Made by a program: the position numbers and the translations under genes
The notes under the pieces: generated by a model
Seen by the model: the letters and a program-made list of their open reading frames with translations, nothing else
Database searches by the model: none
What the model was told of the DNA's origin: nothing
Shown: positions 55,813 to 64,000 of the stretch, one piece after another
How positions within the stretch are numbered: position 1 is the first letter of the stretch
Layout of the letters: each line of letters begins with the position of its first letter
Assembly: GCF_001667585.1 (NCBI RefSeq)
Contig: NZ_LZJZ01000021.1
Coordinates: 159,496-223,495, forward strand
Direction: 5' to 3'
DNA: 64,000 nt
From: Mycobacterium sp. E2733
GTDB taxonomy: Bacteria; Actinomycetota; Actinomycetes; Mycobacteriales; Mycobacteriaceae

Positions 55813-56406
55813 CTAGATCGGAGGGGGTTCGCCTTCGACTTCGCGGAGGTAGCGCTCGACGAGTCCGACTATCTCGGTGTGCCCTGCGGTGATGTCGATT
55901 TGGTCCTCCATGAATAGCACTGGCGGGATGACGGTCATCAGGAATGCCACCGCCATGGGCGGAACGCTTTGTTCATCGACGTCGTACTTCTTCAACACGG
56001 CGGCGACCATCTCAGCTTGCTGGGCGCGGAACGTCTGTGCGTAGTGGCGTAGTTCGGCTGCGAGTTGCGGACGATGGTTGGCCAGGGCAAGAACCTCGAT
56101 GGCCCACTTACCCCAAGGGGCATCGCGAATCATCCGCCAGAGTGCCCACAGCGGCTGCGGCGATTCAAGGGCTTCGGCATGTGCTGAGGACCCTGTTTCG
56201 GCTTGGCGTTGGAAAACCGCCCGAAGGAGATCGTCCATGGTGCCGAAGTGGTAGTGCACGAGCTGTGAGCCAAGACCGGCTCTCTCAGCAACCCGGCGGC
56301 CAGTGACGGCTGCCCAGCCCTCATCGAGCATAAGTTGCTCGGCTGCATCCAGTATCACGGTGCGTGTCTTCGCGTTTGGCGACGCGATCCGTCGTGGCGA
56401 TGCCAT
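55813..56406 (-). CDS. TetR-family regulator, divergent from the P450 operon
   Basis: The 197-residue product has an N-terminal HTH (VTGRRVAERAGLGSQLVHYHF near residues 35-55) and a helical C-terminal domain with AAELRHYAQTFRAQQ. It is transcribed divergently from the P450 operon at 56574; two palindromic boxes lie in between, the usual layout for a self-regulating repressor. Confidence 0.85.
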   Translation of the reverse strand: MASPRRIASPNAKTRTVILDAAEQLMLDEGWAAVTGRRVAERAGLGSQLVHYHFGTMDDLLRAVFQRQAETGSSAHAEALESPQPLWALWRMIRDAPWGKWAIEVLALANHRPQLAAELRHYAQTFRAQQAEMVAAVLKKYDVDEQSVPPMAVAFLMTVIPPVLFMEDQIDITAGHTEIVGLVERYLREVEGEPPPI

Positions 56407-56475
56407 TCATGACTCGCATTCTTCATAAGTGCTGACAGGTCAGGCTATCGGGTTGACCAGCTTCACCTCGGCATG

Positions 56476-56510
56476 TTAAGCATGTGCTTAACTTTTAAGC
56501 ACATGCTTAA
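56476..56510. promoter_or_regulatory. Two TetR-type operator boxes
   Basis: TTAAGCATGTGCTTAA (56476-56491) and TTAAGCACATGCTTAA (56495-56510) share the perfect arms TTAAGCA/TGCTTAA and are reverse complements of each other, with centres 19 bp apart. They lie 70-98 bases from the TetR start and about 64-98 bases before the P450 ATG. Paired boxes two turns apart suggest cooperative binding of two dimers. Confidence 0.75.
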
Positions 56511-56573
56511 AAGTACTGCACGACACGGCTAGCGGCAACTAACCGCACGTCGGCGAGGTAGAGGAGCGACAAA

Positions 56574-57785
56574 ATGTCCCGCAACACGACTGGTGAGCTT
56601 CGTTTCGACCCTTACGACGTCGACCTTGTCGCCAATCCTTACCCCTTGTACCAGCGGTTACGAGATGAGATGCCGCTCTACTACAACGAGCAGCACGACT
56701 TCTTCGCGCTGAGCCGGTACACAGATGTCGAGAAGGCTCTCTTCGACAACAAGACGTTCAGTTCCGCGCGCGGCGACATCTTGGAGTTCATCAAGGCGGA
56801 TATGGAGATTCCGTCAGGGCTTATCGTCGCGGAGGACCCACCCCGACACGACATTCACCGAAGGCTGTTGTCGCGGATGTTCACTCCGCGCAAGATCAGC
56901 GCGTTGGAGCCGCGGATTCGAGAGTTCTGCGTGCGCAGCCTCGACCCGCTCGTCGGTGCAGGCGGATTCGACTTCGTCACGGACTTCGGCGCGGAACTGC
57001 CCATGCGGGTCATCGGCATGCTGTTGGGCTTCCCCGATGAGGATCAACTGAGGTCTCGCGACCACGCGAACGAGATTCTGACCACCGAGGCGGGTCGGCC
57101 CATGGAGTCCGCGTCGACCGGATTCGATGACGGTCAACTCTGGGCGGACTACATCGACTGGCGAGCGGACAATCCGTCCGACGACATTGTCACCGAACTG
57201 CTGAATGTGCAGTTCGAAGACGAGCAAGGCGTCACCCGCCACTTGGAGCGCGCCGAGCTGCTCATGTACGTCAACATGGTCGCCCTGGCGGGCAACGAGA
57301 CCACAGCACGGCTGATCGGATGGGCGGCAAAGGTGCTCGCCGAGCATCCCGACCAACGACGGGAACTCGTCGCCGATCCGGGTCTGATCCCTCAGGCGGT
57401 CGAGGAGTTATTACGTTTCGAAGGTCCCGCTCCGTTTGTGTCGCGTTACGTCACACGCGAGGTCGAATACTACGGCCAGCAGGTGCCTGCCGGCAGTGTG
57501 ATGACGCTCCTCCTCGCTTCGGCGAATAGAGACGACCGCCAATTCGGCCACGACGCCGAGGTGTTCAACATTCACCGCCAGACCCGGTCACACATCGCCT
57601 TCGCCGTCGGTGCGCATTTCTGCATTGGTGCGGCCTTGGCGCGCCTGGAAGGGCGCATCGCACTCGAAGAGATCTTGAAGCGGTTCCCCGAGTGGGACGT
57701 CGATCTCTCGGCAGCACGGATGTCGACCACCTCGACCGTCCGAGGCTGGGAAACCATGCCCGCACTCGTCAGAGATAAATCGTGA
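56574..57785 (+). CDS. Cytochrome P450 (403 residues), first gene of TetR-controlled operon
   Basis: Key motifs are intact: I-helix ALAGNETTARL, ExxR in EELLRFE and heme loop FAVGAHFCIGAALAR. The start ATG lies about 60 bases after the second operator box. It overlaps the following gene by 4 nt (GTGA), so the two are translationally coupled. The substrate is unknown; the neighbouring thioesterase-like protein hints at an acyl-CoA or lipid-derived compound. Confidence 0.9.
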   Translation: MSRNTTGELRFDPYDVDLVANPYPLYQRLRDEMPLYYNEQHDFFALSRYTDVEKALFDNKTFSSARGDILEFIKADMEIPSGLIVAEDPPRHDIHRRLLSRMFTPRKISALEPRIREFCVRSLDPLVGAGGFDFVTDFGAELPMRVIGMLLGFPDEDQLRSRDHANEILTTEAGRPMESASTGFDDGQLWADYIDWRADNPSDDIVTELLNVQFEDEQGVTRHLERAELLMYVNMVALAGNETTARLIGWAAKVLAEHPDQRRELVADPGLIPQAVEELLRFEGPAPFVSRYVTREVEYYGQQVPAGSVMTLLLASANRDDRQFGHDAEVFNIHRQTRSHIAFAVGAHFCIGAALARLEGRIALEEILKRFPEWDVDLSAARMSTTSTVRGWETMPALVRDKS

Positions 57786-59086
57786 CACCCACCGACCGGC
57801 AGGCCGCGAGCGATCAGGTCGACTCGGCGTGGCCCGACCACCCGGACTATCGGATTGACGTCACGCCCTCTCAGCACACCGGTCAGGTCTGGCACGGTGA
57901 CGTGCTCATCGCCGAAAGTGACGGCTGTCTGGTGGTGACCGAGACCGATCATGTTGACCGACTGTATTTCCCGAAGTCCGACGTCCGTTGGGACCTGTTG
58001 ACGCCCTCGGATCGGACAACGGAATGCCCGTTCAAGGGTCGCGCTGCATATTGGGACCTCGCAGGTGCCCACGACCACGCGGACAGCGTCGCGTGGACCT
58101 ACCGCACTCCGCTTCCCGAGGTCGCAGGGATCGCGGACTACGTGTCGTTCTACGACACGCCCTGTCGCGTCGAAATCGTCGAGCGGTGGCCTGACGGCAG
58201 GAGCGTTCCAGCCTCCTTCCCGCTGTGGGGCGACGCTGCCGAGCTGGTGCGGATCGTTGATGTCGAGCCCGCCGGTGAGGGCCGGTTCGTCGGCCCCGCG
58301 CACGGACCTACCTGGCGCAACGTTGTGGAGGGTGGCCAACTCGTCGCAGAGTCCGTCGTCGCGGTATCCAAGTCGCTTCCGGGCCAACGAGTTACCTCTG
58401 TATCGACCATTTTCACAAAATCAGCAGCCTTCGATGGCCCGGTCGATCTAACCGTCGAGGTGCTGCGGCACGGCAAGACCTTCTCTACGACGCAAGTCCA
58501 CGCCACTCAACGCGGTGGGCTGTGCTGCGCGGCGCTAGTGCTCGCCGATTCCGGCGCGCCCGACCTGATTCGCGACCAGCCACCCATGCCCGACGTGCCA
58601 GGACCCGAGGCGGCGGAAAGCTTTCCGGGATTCGGAGTCACCGGACGCGAGATCCGAGTCGTCAACGGAGCCTACGATTCCGACCCCGACCGCATCGGAC
58701 CGCCCCACATCGATGTGTGGGTCCGCTTCCGGGATGCGCCTGACGAGTCGTATTTGCACGCTGCGCTTCTTGCCCAATCGACCACACATTGGACCATTGC
58801 GGCGGGCATGGCACCGCATCGGGGCTTCGGTGAAGCCCAAGCACACGACACCATCTCGACCGCAGTCATGATGAGCACCATCGCCTTTCACGACGACGTC
58901 GATGTCAGCAACTGGCTGCTGTACAGCAATGACGCCTTCTGGTCGGGACGTGGACTGATCCAAGGCAACGGCAAGGTCTTCACCGTCGACGGTCGCCTCG
59001 CAGCGTCGTACACAGTGCAGGCCATGGCACGCGCCTTCGACCGCACCCCGGCAGCTATGGGCCGCGACAATCGCACTGCGATGTGA
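57782..59086 (+). CDS. DUF427 - acyl-CoA thioesterase II-like fusion protein
   Basis: The product has 434 residues. The N-terminal part (about 20-120) has the DUF427 pattern (VLIAESDGCLVVTET, VDRLYFPKSDVRW, AYWDLA). The rest resembles a TesB double hotdog (FTKSAAFDGPVDLTVEVLRH; DVWVRFRD; SNWLLYSNDAFWSGRGLIQG). By my alignment the Asp of the TesB triad (TIDHS in E. coli) is replaced (AVMMSTIAFH), while the late Gln is kept, so thioesterase activity is doubtful. GTG start within the P450 stop. Confidence 0.75.
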   Translation: MTPTDRQAASDQVDSAWPDHPDYRIDVTPSQHTGQVWHGDVLIAESDGCLVVTETDHVDRLYFPKSDVRWDLLTPSDRTTECPFKGRAAYWDLAGAHDHADSVAWTYRTPLPEVAGIADYVSFYDTPCRVEIVERWPDGRSVPASFPLWGDAAELVRIVDVEPAGEGRFVGPAHGPTWRNVVEGGQLVAESVVAVSKSLPGQRVTSVSTIFTKSAAFDGPVDLTVEVLRHGKTFSTTQVHATQRGGLCCAALVLADSGAPDLIRDQPPMPDVPGPEAAESFPGFGVTGREIRVVNGAYDSDPDRIGPPHIDVWVRFRDAPDESYLHAALLAQSTTHWTIAAGMAPHRGFGEAQAHDTISTAVMMSTIAFHDDVDVSNWLLYSNDAFWSGRGLIQGNGKVFTVDGRLAASYTVQAMARAFDRTPAAMGRDNRTAM

Positions 59087-59111
59087 TGTATCCGAGGTAC
59101 TGGAGGGTGCC

Positions 59112-60323
59112 ATGACGACCGCAGAAATCGTCTTCGATCCGTTCTCGGAGGACTTCTTCAACGGGGCCTACCAGACCTACCGACGCATGCGCGATGAGCA
59201 ACCGGTCTACTACAACGCCGACCTCGACTTCTACGCACTGACCCGCCATGCCGACGTCGCGCCCGCGTATAAAGACGCTGCGACATACTCGTCGGCCCGT
59301 GGAACCGACCTCGCCTCGATCCGCAATGGACTACCCGTCGACACCGGCCCACGCATGATCATCATGATGGACCCTCCCAGCCATCGAGACATGCGCAGCT
59401 TGCTCAACAAAGTCTTCACGCCCAGAGCAATCCAAGCCCAAAAGGCAATGGCGACCGAGAAGATCGACAAGTACCTCAGCCGGGTCGACCCCGACGGGTT
59501 CGACGCCGTCCAAGACTTCGCCGCACCGTTTCCAGTGGAAGTCATCACCAGCATGCTCGGCGCACCTGAGGACGACGCACAAAAGGTGCGGCACTGGGTC
59601 GACTTGTCCTTAACGCGCGAGATCGGACAACTCGAACTGACCGAGAAGGGCACCCAAGCCTCCATCGATACTGCGATGTACTACTACGGGCTAATCGAAC
59701 AGCGCCGCGCCCAACCCAGAGATGATCTGCTCACCAAATTGCTCGAAGCCGAGTTGGTCCGTGACGACGGCAAGAAGACTCGACTCGACGACATCGAAAT
59801 CGCCGCATTCGCAACGATGCTCGGTGGAGCGGGAGCCGAAACCGTGACCAAGCTCGTCGGCAGCGCGATCTACCTCTTCGCCCGGCACCCACACCAATGG
59901 CAGAAGTTGCTCGATGATCGAAGCCGCATCCCCGCTGCGGTCGAAGAACTACTGCGGTATGAGGCACCGTCGCAATACAACGTGCGCGTCGCGACGAAAG
60001 ACGTTCACCTGCACGGACAAACGATTCCCGAAGGCGCCCCGGTGTTCCTGATTGGTGGGTCTGCCAATCGTGACCACCTGGTGTGGACTAACGCCGACAC
60101 GTTCGACATCGACCGAGACCGCACCGAGGCTCAGAATCTCGGCCTCGGCTACGGCATCCACAGTTGCCTCGGCGCCGCCCTGGCTCGCATGGAAAGCGCC
60201 ATCGCGTTGGAGAAGCTCCTCGACTTCATGCCGCGATACGAAGTCGACTTCGACCGGTGCGAACGGGTTCACATGGCGAACGTGTTCGGCTGGAAGACAA
60301 TACCGGTACGGGCAATCAAATAG
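59112..60323 (+). CDS. Cytochrome P450 (403 residues)
   Basis: The third gene of the operon. The I-helix has GGAGAETVTK, the ExxR motif is EELLRYE and the heme loop is LGYGIHSCLGAALAR. GGAGGG precedes the ATG, 25 nt after the fusion-protein stop. It is distant from the P450 at 56574, so the two are probably not interchangeable. Confidence 0.9.
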   Translation: MTTAEIVFDPFSEDFFNGAYQTYRRMRDEQPVYYNADLDFYALTRHADVAPAYKDAATYSSARGTDLASIRNGLPVDTGPRMIIMMDPPSHRDMRSLLNKVFTPRAIQAQKAMATEKIDKYLSRVDPDGFDAVQDFAAPFPVEVITSMLGAPEDDAQKVRHWVDLSLTREIGQLELTEKGTQASIDTAMYYYGLIEQRRAQPRDDLLTKLLEAELVRDDGKKTRLDDIEIAAFATMLGGAGAETVTKLVGSAIYLFARHPHQWQKLLDDRSRIPAAVEELLRYEAPSQYNVRVATKDVHLHGQTIPEGAPVFLIGGSANRDHLVWTNADTFDIDRDRTEAQNLGLGYGIHSCLGAALARMESAIALEKLLDFMPRYEVDFDRCERVHMANVFGWKTIPVRAIK

Positions 60324-60334
60324 GTGGCTACACG

Positions 60335-60952
60335 ATGACCGTCCTTAATGATCCGATTCACTTTTTCGGTGTCGACGCCCTACAAGATCCCTATCCGCTC
60401 TACGACCGTATGCGCGCCGAGGCCCCGCTGCATCGAATCGGTGATTCAGTGTTCTATGCCGTGTGCGGCTGGGATGCGGTGATGGAGGTCCTCCTGGGTA
60501 GTGCGGCGTGGATACTTGCCGTGCGGCCCGAGATTCAGAGGCAAGTCCGTGAGAAGTCCGAGCTGTTGGGCACTTTCATCGAAGAAGCTCTGCGCTACGA
60601 GCCACCGTTTCGCGGTCACTACCGACACGTTTTGCGCGACACCACCCTGGCTGATGTGAAGTTGCCGGCCAACTCCCATTTGCTGTTGATGTGGGGGGCG
60701 GCTAACCGTGATCCCGCGCAGTTCGACGCGCCCAATGAGTTTCGTCTTGACCGCACCAGCGGCAAGGGTCACCTCGCATTTGGCAAAGGCGTGCACTTCT
60801 GTCTGGGCGCTGCGCTGGCACGCCTGGAGGCGAGGATCGTGCTGGGGATGCTATTGGGACGCACTGAGTGGATTGAGGCGACCGATGTAGGCGAGTGGCT
60901 GCCCAGCATCCTGGTTCGCCGCCTGGAACGCCTCGAACTGGCCTGCGAATAG
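60335..60952 (+). pseudogene. P450 with large in-frame internal deletion
   Basis: The frame is open for 205 codons. The N-terminus is normal for a P450 (DPYPLYDRMRAEAPLHRIGD). After GWDAVMEVLL it jumps to the segment normally just after the I-helix (GSAAWILAVRPEIQRQV), then EEALRYEPP and the heme loop FGKGVHFCLGAALAR. About 180-190 residues including the I-helix are missing, so oxygen activation and substrate binding should be lost. The ends are intact, so the protein may still be made. Confidence 0.7.
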
Positions 60953-60991
60953 ATCTGGTGATCGGCCGGTTGGCGCCGCGAGAATCACAAA

Positions 60992-62503
60992 GTGAGACAG
61001 TTGCCTCTGCTCCGCAGGCGGTATCCGCTGGGGTTGGCGGGCCGGGCCCTTCTTGTGTCCGGCGCCGGAATAGTCCCGACGGTCCTAGCGTGCGCGTTGA
61101 TCGCCGCAACGATGTTCTGGGCACTTCCCACCGGCGCCGCCCTGAACGAACGACATGTGCTGTTACTCAATGTCATTACCGCCTTCATCTACTCCGCGAT
61201 CTCGATTCCCAGCGCGATCGTCTGGGGCTACCTCTGGCTGACGATCCCCGCCAGTGCCGACGAAGGCATCGAAGGGCGCACAATCCTTGCCGCGCCGTCG
61301 CGGATGGCCGTGATTCACGGAACGGTCTGGCTGACAGCAACGCTGGTCATGGTTGTGATCAACGTCGAAACACCCCTGCTGGCAACCACGGTGGGGGTCT
61401 CGTTGCTCGTTGCCGCAACGGTGACCACCGCGATGTCCTACTGGATGTGCGAACGTGCCCTGAGGCCATCCGTCGCGGAAGTGCTGACCAAGAACCCGCC
61501 GACGACACCGCGCGGGCCTGGGCTCCGACTGCGTGCCGTGAGCGCGTGGGTGGTGGGCACCGGCGTTCCCATTCTCTTTCTGATGCTGGTTGCCGCCAGC
61601 GCGCTGGTCGTCGACTATCCCGGGCACCGCCTCGCGTGGGTGGTGCTCGCATTCGGAACCGGTGCCATCGCCAGCGGGCTGACGGTCGCGGCGTTCAGCG
61701 CGGCCACCACGGCGGACCCCATCGACGAAGTCCGGCGGGGCATGCAGCATGTAGAACGCGGTGACTACGACGTGTCTGTCCCCGTATTCGACGCGTTCGA
61801 ACTCGGGTTGTTACAGGCAGGCTTCAACACCATGGCTATGGGACTTCGCGAGCGCGAGCGACTCCGCGACCTCTTCGGTCGTCACGTCGGACGCGACGTC
61901 GCCCGACTCGCCGAGGAGAGCGCATCGATGGATGGCGCGCCGACCCAGATGGGCGGCGTGAACTGCGAAATGGCAGTGCTCTTCGTAGATGTGGTGGGCT
62001 CAACGGCGCTGGCAGCTGCGCTTCCGCCGCACGAACTCGTCGCGATACTCAACGACTTCTTCGCGGCGGTGGTCGACGTCGTCGAACAGCACAGGGGCTC
62101 TGTGAACAAGTTCGAGGGTGATGCCGTTCTGGCGATCTTCGGTGCCCCGCACGCCGATCCTGACTGCGCTTCGCACGCCCTGGCCGCCGCCCGTGAGCTC
62201 AACCGCAGGCTGAATCGGCCCGATGCCGACCTGACGGTGGGCATCGGAGTGTCGGCGGGCATGGCCGTCGCCGGGAATATGGGTGACCCGAGCCGCTATG
62301 AGTACACGGTCATCGGCGATCCGGTCAACGAAGCCGCACGCTTGACCGAGGTCGCCAAGCGGTCGGGCGGCGTCGCGGTGTCGGGAGCCGCACTGGGCCG
62401 GGCGCACCAGTCAGAGGCGCAACGGTGGCATGTTATCGAATCGAAAGTGCTTCGGGGCCGGAATATCTCGACGGAGATTGCTGTCCCACGCGATGATGAA
62501 TGA
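60992..62503 (+). CDS. Membrane class III adenylate cyclase with HAMP domain (Rv1318c type)
   Basis: The 503-residue protein has six hydrophobic helices (about residues 18-240), a HAMP domain (TTADPIDEVRRGMQHVERGDY) and a class III cyclase domain (about 325-490). Catalytic features are FVDVVGST (metal Asp), KFEGDAVLAIFG and GDPVNEAARL. M. tuberculosis has a cluster of such cyclases (Rv1318c-Rv1320c). GTG start with no strong Shine-Dalgarno. Confidence 0.88.
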   Translation: MRQLPLLRRRYPLGLAGRALLVSGAGIVPTVLACALIAATMFWALPTGAALNERHVLLLNVITAFIYSAISIPSAIVWGYLWLTIPASADEGIEGRTILAAPSRMAVIHGTVWLTATLVMVVINVETPLLATTVGVSLLVAATVTTAMSYWMCERALRPSVAEVLTKNPPTTPRGPGLRLRAVSAWVVGTGVPILFLMLVAASALVVDYPGHRLAWVVLAFGTGAIASGLTVAAFSAATTADPIDEVRRGMQHVERGDYDVSVPVFDAFELGLLQAGFNTMAMGLRERERLRDLFGRHVGRDVARLAEESASMDGAPTQMGGVNCEMAVLFVDVVGSTALAAALPPHELVAILNDFFAAVVDVVEQHRGSVNKFEGDAVLAIFGAPHADPDCASHALAAARELNRRLNRPDADLTVGIGVSAGMAVAGNMGDPSRYEYTVIGDPVNEAARLTEVAKRSGGVAVSGAALGRAHQSEAQRWHVIESKVLRGRNISTEIAVPRDDE

Positions 62504-62634
62504 GGTGCCTTGAGTTGGAACGCTACAACGACCGGGCGATGGCGTTCGCGCAGGCTGTCGTCCAGATGCGTGGAGACTCGATAGGGCAGTGTTTGGTGTC
62601 GATCAGGTTGCACTTTCGCTGCTGCTCAAAAAAT

Positions 62635-62656
62635 CTGACTCACCGCCGGGAGTCAG
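62635..62656 (+). terminator. Hairpin downstream of the cyclase gene
   Basis: CTGACTC-ACCGCCGG-GAGTCAG forms a perfect 7-bp stem 131 bases after the cyclase stop. No U tract follows, as is common in mycobacteria, so the terminator role is tentative. Confidence 0.4.
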
Positions 62657-62772
62657 GCCCCCGGCCCCTCGATAATTTCGGGTACGGGCCACGCTTCCAT
62701 CACAAGCGGGCACCGCGCACAAGTGACACGGTTCGCCGGGCCATCCGTAACGCAGGGCTGCTCCCAATCGCA

Positions 62773-63085
62773 CTAATCTGGCTCAGCCAGCACGCGATAG
62801 ACCGTCGCTCTGCTTACGCCAAGCGTCGTGGCAATCATGGTCGCCGATTCCCCACTCGCGTGCATCCGCTGAGCCAGCGCGGCTTTCGAGCCATCAAGTG
62901 CCTTGGGTCGCCCAACGGATTGGCTGCGCGCCCGCCGCGCCTCACGGGCAGCAGCACGCCGCTCCCGACTTAATTCCAACTCAAGCTCGGTCAGGCTCGC
63001 CAGCACGCCAGCCACCATCCGACCATCTGCTGGTCGAGGGACTGGTGGCCGGTGCTGACGCGGGCGTAGCCGAGTTGGGTTCCAA
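62773..63085 (-). pseudogene. Serine recombinase (resolvase/invertase) remnant
   Basis: The C-terminal part is clear: MVAGVLASLTELELELSRER, then GRPKALDGSKAALAQRM and the resolvase HTH (MIATTLGVSRATVYRVL). About 15 residues of the N-terminus (GYARVSTGHQSLDQQ, with the catalytic Ser) are readable in another frame near 63030-63075. The catalytic core between them is deleted and the frame shifted, so no active recombinase is made. Confidence 0.75.
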
Positions 63086-63207
63086 TCGCACCGGGTGCGG
63101 TCGTCGATGCCGGTCAATATGAGACTAGGCCTTTGAGTCGATTCTTGAGACAGATCGAAATGGCACTTTCTCAGCCGCAGAACATCCCGACGGGCAGTCT
63201 CAATACT

Positions 63208-63456
63208 TTAGATCTGCGACTCGTCCCAGGGCTCGTCGGGCATCCTGGCGATCACCGACTTCGGACCCGAACGCGATGAGCCGGCATCAGCGGCGAGGTC
63301 AATCGCGTGAATCTTGGCCGCAATGTCCATCTGCTGCCGGATCAAAGCCGCCAGCGCCGCCGCCGGCGTCTTTGGGTCGTCGATCGCCTCCGCGATCCGA
63401 TTGCGGAGCGCGACGAGCATCTGACGAAGATCACCACTCGCCGCGGCCGCCACCAC
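63208..63456 (-). CDS. Small phage-like protein
   Basis: The product has about 82 residues: an Ala-rich start, then SGDLRQMLVALRNRIAEAID, PAAALAALIRQQMDIAAKIH and an acidic C-terminus (MPDEPWDESQI). Similar short helical proteins occur in actinophage packaging/head regions, but I cannot name it. The starts (GTG at 63456 or 63453) lack a good Shine-Dalgarno. Confidence 0.45.
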   Translation of the reverse strand: MVAAAASGDLRQMLVALRNRIAEAIDDPKTPAAALAALIRQQMDIAAKIHAIDLAADAGSSRSGPKSVIARMPDEPWDESQI

Positions 63457-63460
63457 CGAC

Positions 63461-63937
63461 TTGCTCGACGCCGACAACACCCTCACCGACACGGGGAAGC
63501 GGGCCAAACTCGACAGCGAGCACGCACAGGTGAGCGCCAAACTCAGCGACCTCCGCAAGAAGGAGAAGGAGCTCATCACCGCCAAGCGGCAGTCACTAGA
63601 GAAGTCGCTGTTCGGGCTTTCCAGCGTCACGAGCAGCGATCCCGGCCAGATCATCGCCTATCGCGACGCGCAAGACCGCGCAGCGCGACTCACCCAAGCC
63701 GACGAAGCGGGCGACGCATTCGCGGCAGCAATTCGTTCCGACGACAAGACCCTCGCCGCCGCAATACTTGGGCGAGCACTTGAAGCCGGTTGGAGCAGCA
63801 TCGTCGCCGAATTCGTCAAGCAAAACCCGAGCGCCAAAGAGCAACTCGACGACCTCGCCAAGATTCAGGACTACGACTCGTTCGGCGCGAACCTGTCCTA
63901 CGCCAGCCTGAGCCCGTCATTCCGCGGCGGCTGGTAG
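63461..63937 (+). CDS. Phage-like protein of unknown function
   Basis: The 158-residue protein has a charged helical N-terminus (TGKRAKLDSEHAQVSAKLSDL, then LRKKEKELITAKRQSLEK, likely coiled coil) and an Ala-rich helical C-terminus ending LSPSFRGGW. The style is that of phage structural or scaffold-region proteins. The start is a TTG at 63461; no upstream ATG is in frame before a stop. It is divergent from the small gene at 63208. Confidence 0.55.
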   Translation: MLDADNTLTDTGKRAKLDSEHAQVSAKLSDLRKKEKELITAKRQSLEKSLFGLSSVTSSDPGQIIAYRDAQDRAARLTQADEAGDAFAAAIRSDDKTLAAAILGRALEAGWSSIVAEFVKQNPSAKEQLDDLAKIQDYDSFGANLSYASLSPSFRGGW

Positions 63938-64000
63938 CCCTGACGACCGCGCTGCTGGTGCTGGCGACCGCGTTGTCGGTGCTTGCCGCGCCGCTGCTGG

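Noticed and set aside
55516..55917. 133-codon plus-strand frame between SDR and TetR genes
   Set aside because: It runs antisense into the TetR gene, lacks a Shine-Dalgarno and shows no recognisable sequence.
63938..64000. Start of a further membrane-protein gene at the right edge
   Set aside because: The last 60 bases can be read as a hydrophobic segment, but no start codon or family feature is visible before the sequence ends.

Overview
The window reads as a chromosomal segment of a non-tuberculous Mycobacterium. It is GC-rich and carries several genes typical of the genus: MbtH plus a giant lipopeptide-type NRPS, a Gap-family export protein, homologues of Rv1733c and GabD2 (Rv1731), a secreted cutinase, an Rv1318c-type membrane adenylate cyclase and many cytochromes P450. 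The species cannot be fixed from the sequence alone; a relative of the M. avium complex is plausible.

Region 1 (1-22.6 kb). One continuous minus-strand reading frame of at least 6,812 codons starts at 20437 and runs off the left edge. It encodes an NRPS laid out as C-A-T-E / C-A-MT-T / C-A-T / C-A-T / C-A-T-E / C..., preceded by mbtH and divergent from a Gap-like exporter. The first module opens with a condensation domain that has no partner upstream, as in lipo-initiated synthetases. The A-T units of modules 1 and 4 are a 1,669-bp direct repeat with only two mismatches that I could find, and both carry a Phe-like code. The layout recalls the M. avium subsp. paratuberculosis lipopentapeptide (Phe, N-methyl-Val, Ile, Phe, Ala), but module 5 here ends in an epimerase and is followed by a sixth module, so the product must differ.

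Region 2 (22.6-33.2 kb). This is ordinary mycobacterial chromosome: a PAS/ANTAR protein, a PucR regulator, an Rv1733c homologue, two tandem Gre-like proteins, GabD2, a cyclic-nucleotide-binding protein, a DUF4383 protein, a PEP-mutase/isocitrate-lyase family protein, a cutinase and a GerMN-Gmad2 protein. A promoter-like element is shared, with identical spacing, upstream of the Rv1733c homologue and the Gre-like pair.

Region 3 (33.4-40.4 kb). A frameshifted sensor-domain gene precedes two tandem membrane-anchored WD40 proteins (14 and about 13 repeats), followed by small proteins and a DUF2510 membrane protein.

Region 4 (40.4-48.4 kb). An IclR regulator lies upstream of a five-gene minus-strand operon: AGE-fold epimerase-like protein, DJ-1/PfpI protein, GH13 alpha-glucan enzyme, second DJ-1/PfpI protein, truncated NTF2-like protein. 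The block is bracketed by two diverged copies of a DUF2510 gene plus a small gene, and one member of each pair is broken, so it looks like an inserted metabolic island. It is my best candidate for an undescribed system.

Region 5 (48.8-64 kb). After a hydrolase and some small genes comes a 43-nt 3' fragment of a tRNA-Pro, which looks like an integration scar. Beyond it lie a P450/TetR/SDR cluster and a second operon (P450, DUF427-thioesterase fusion, P450, deleted P450) controlled by a divergent TetR gene with two palindromic boxes. The region ends with an adenylate cyclase, a decayed serine recombinase and two phage-like genes, which suggests an old, eroded mobile region.
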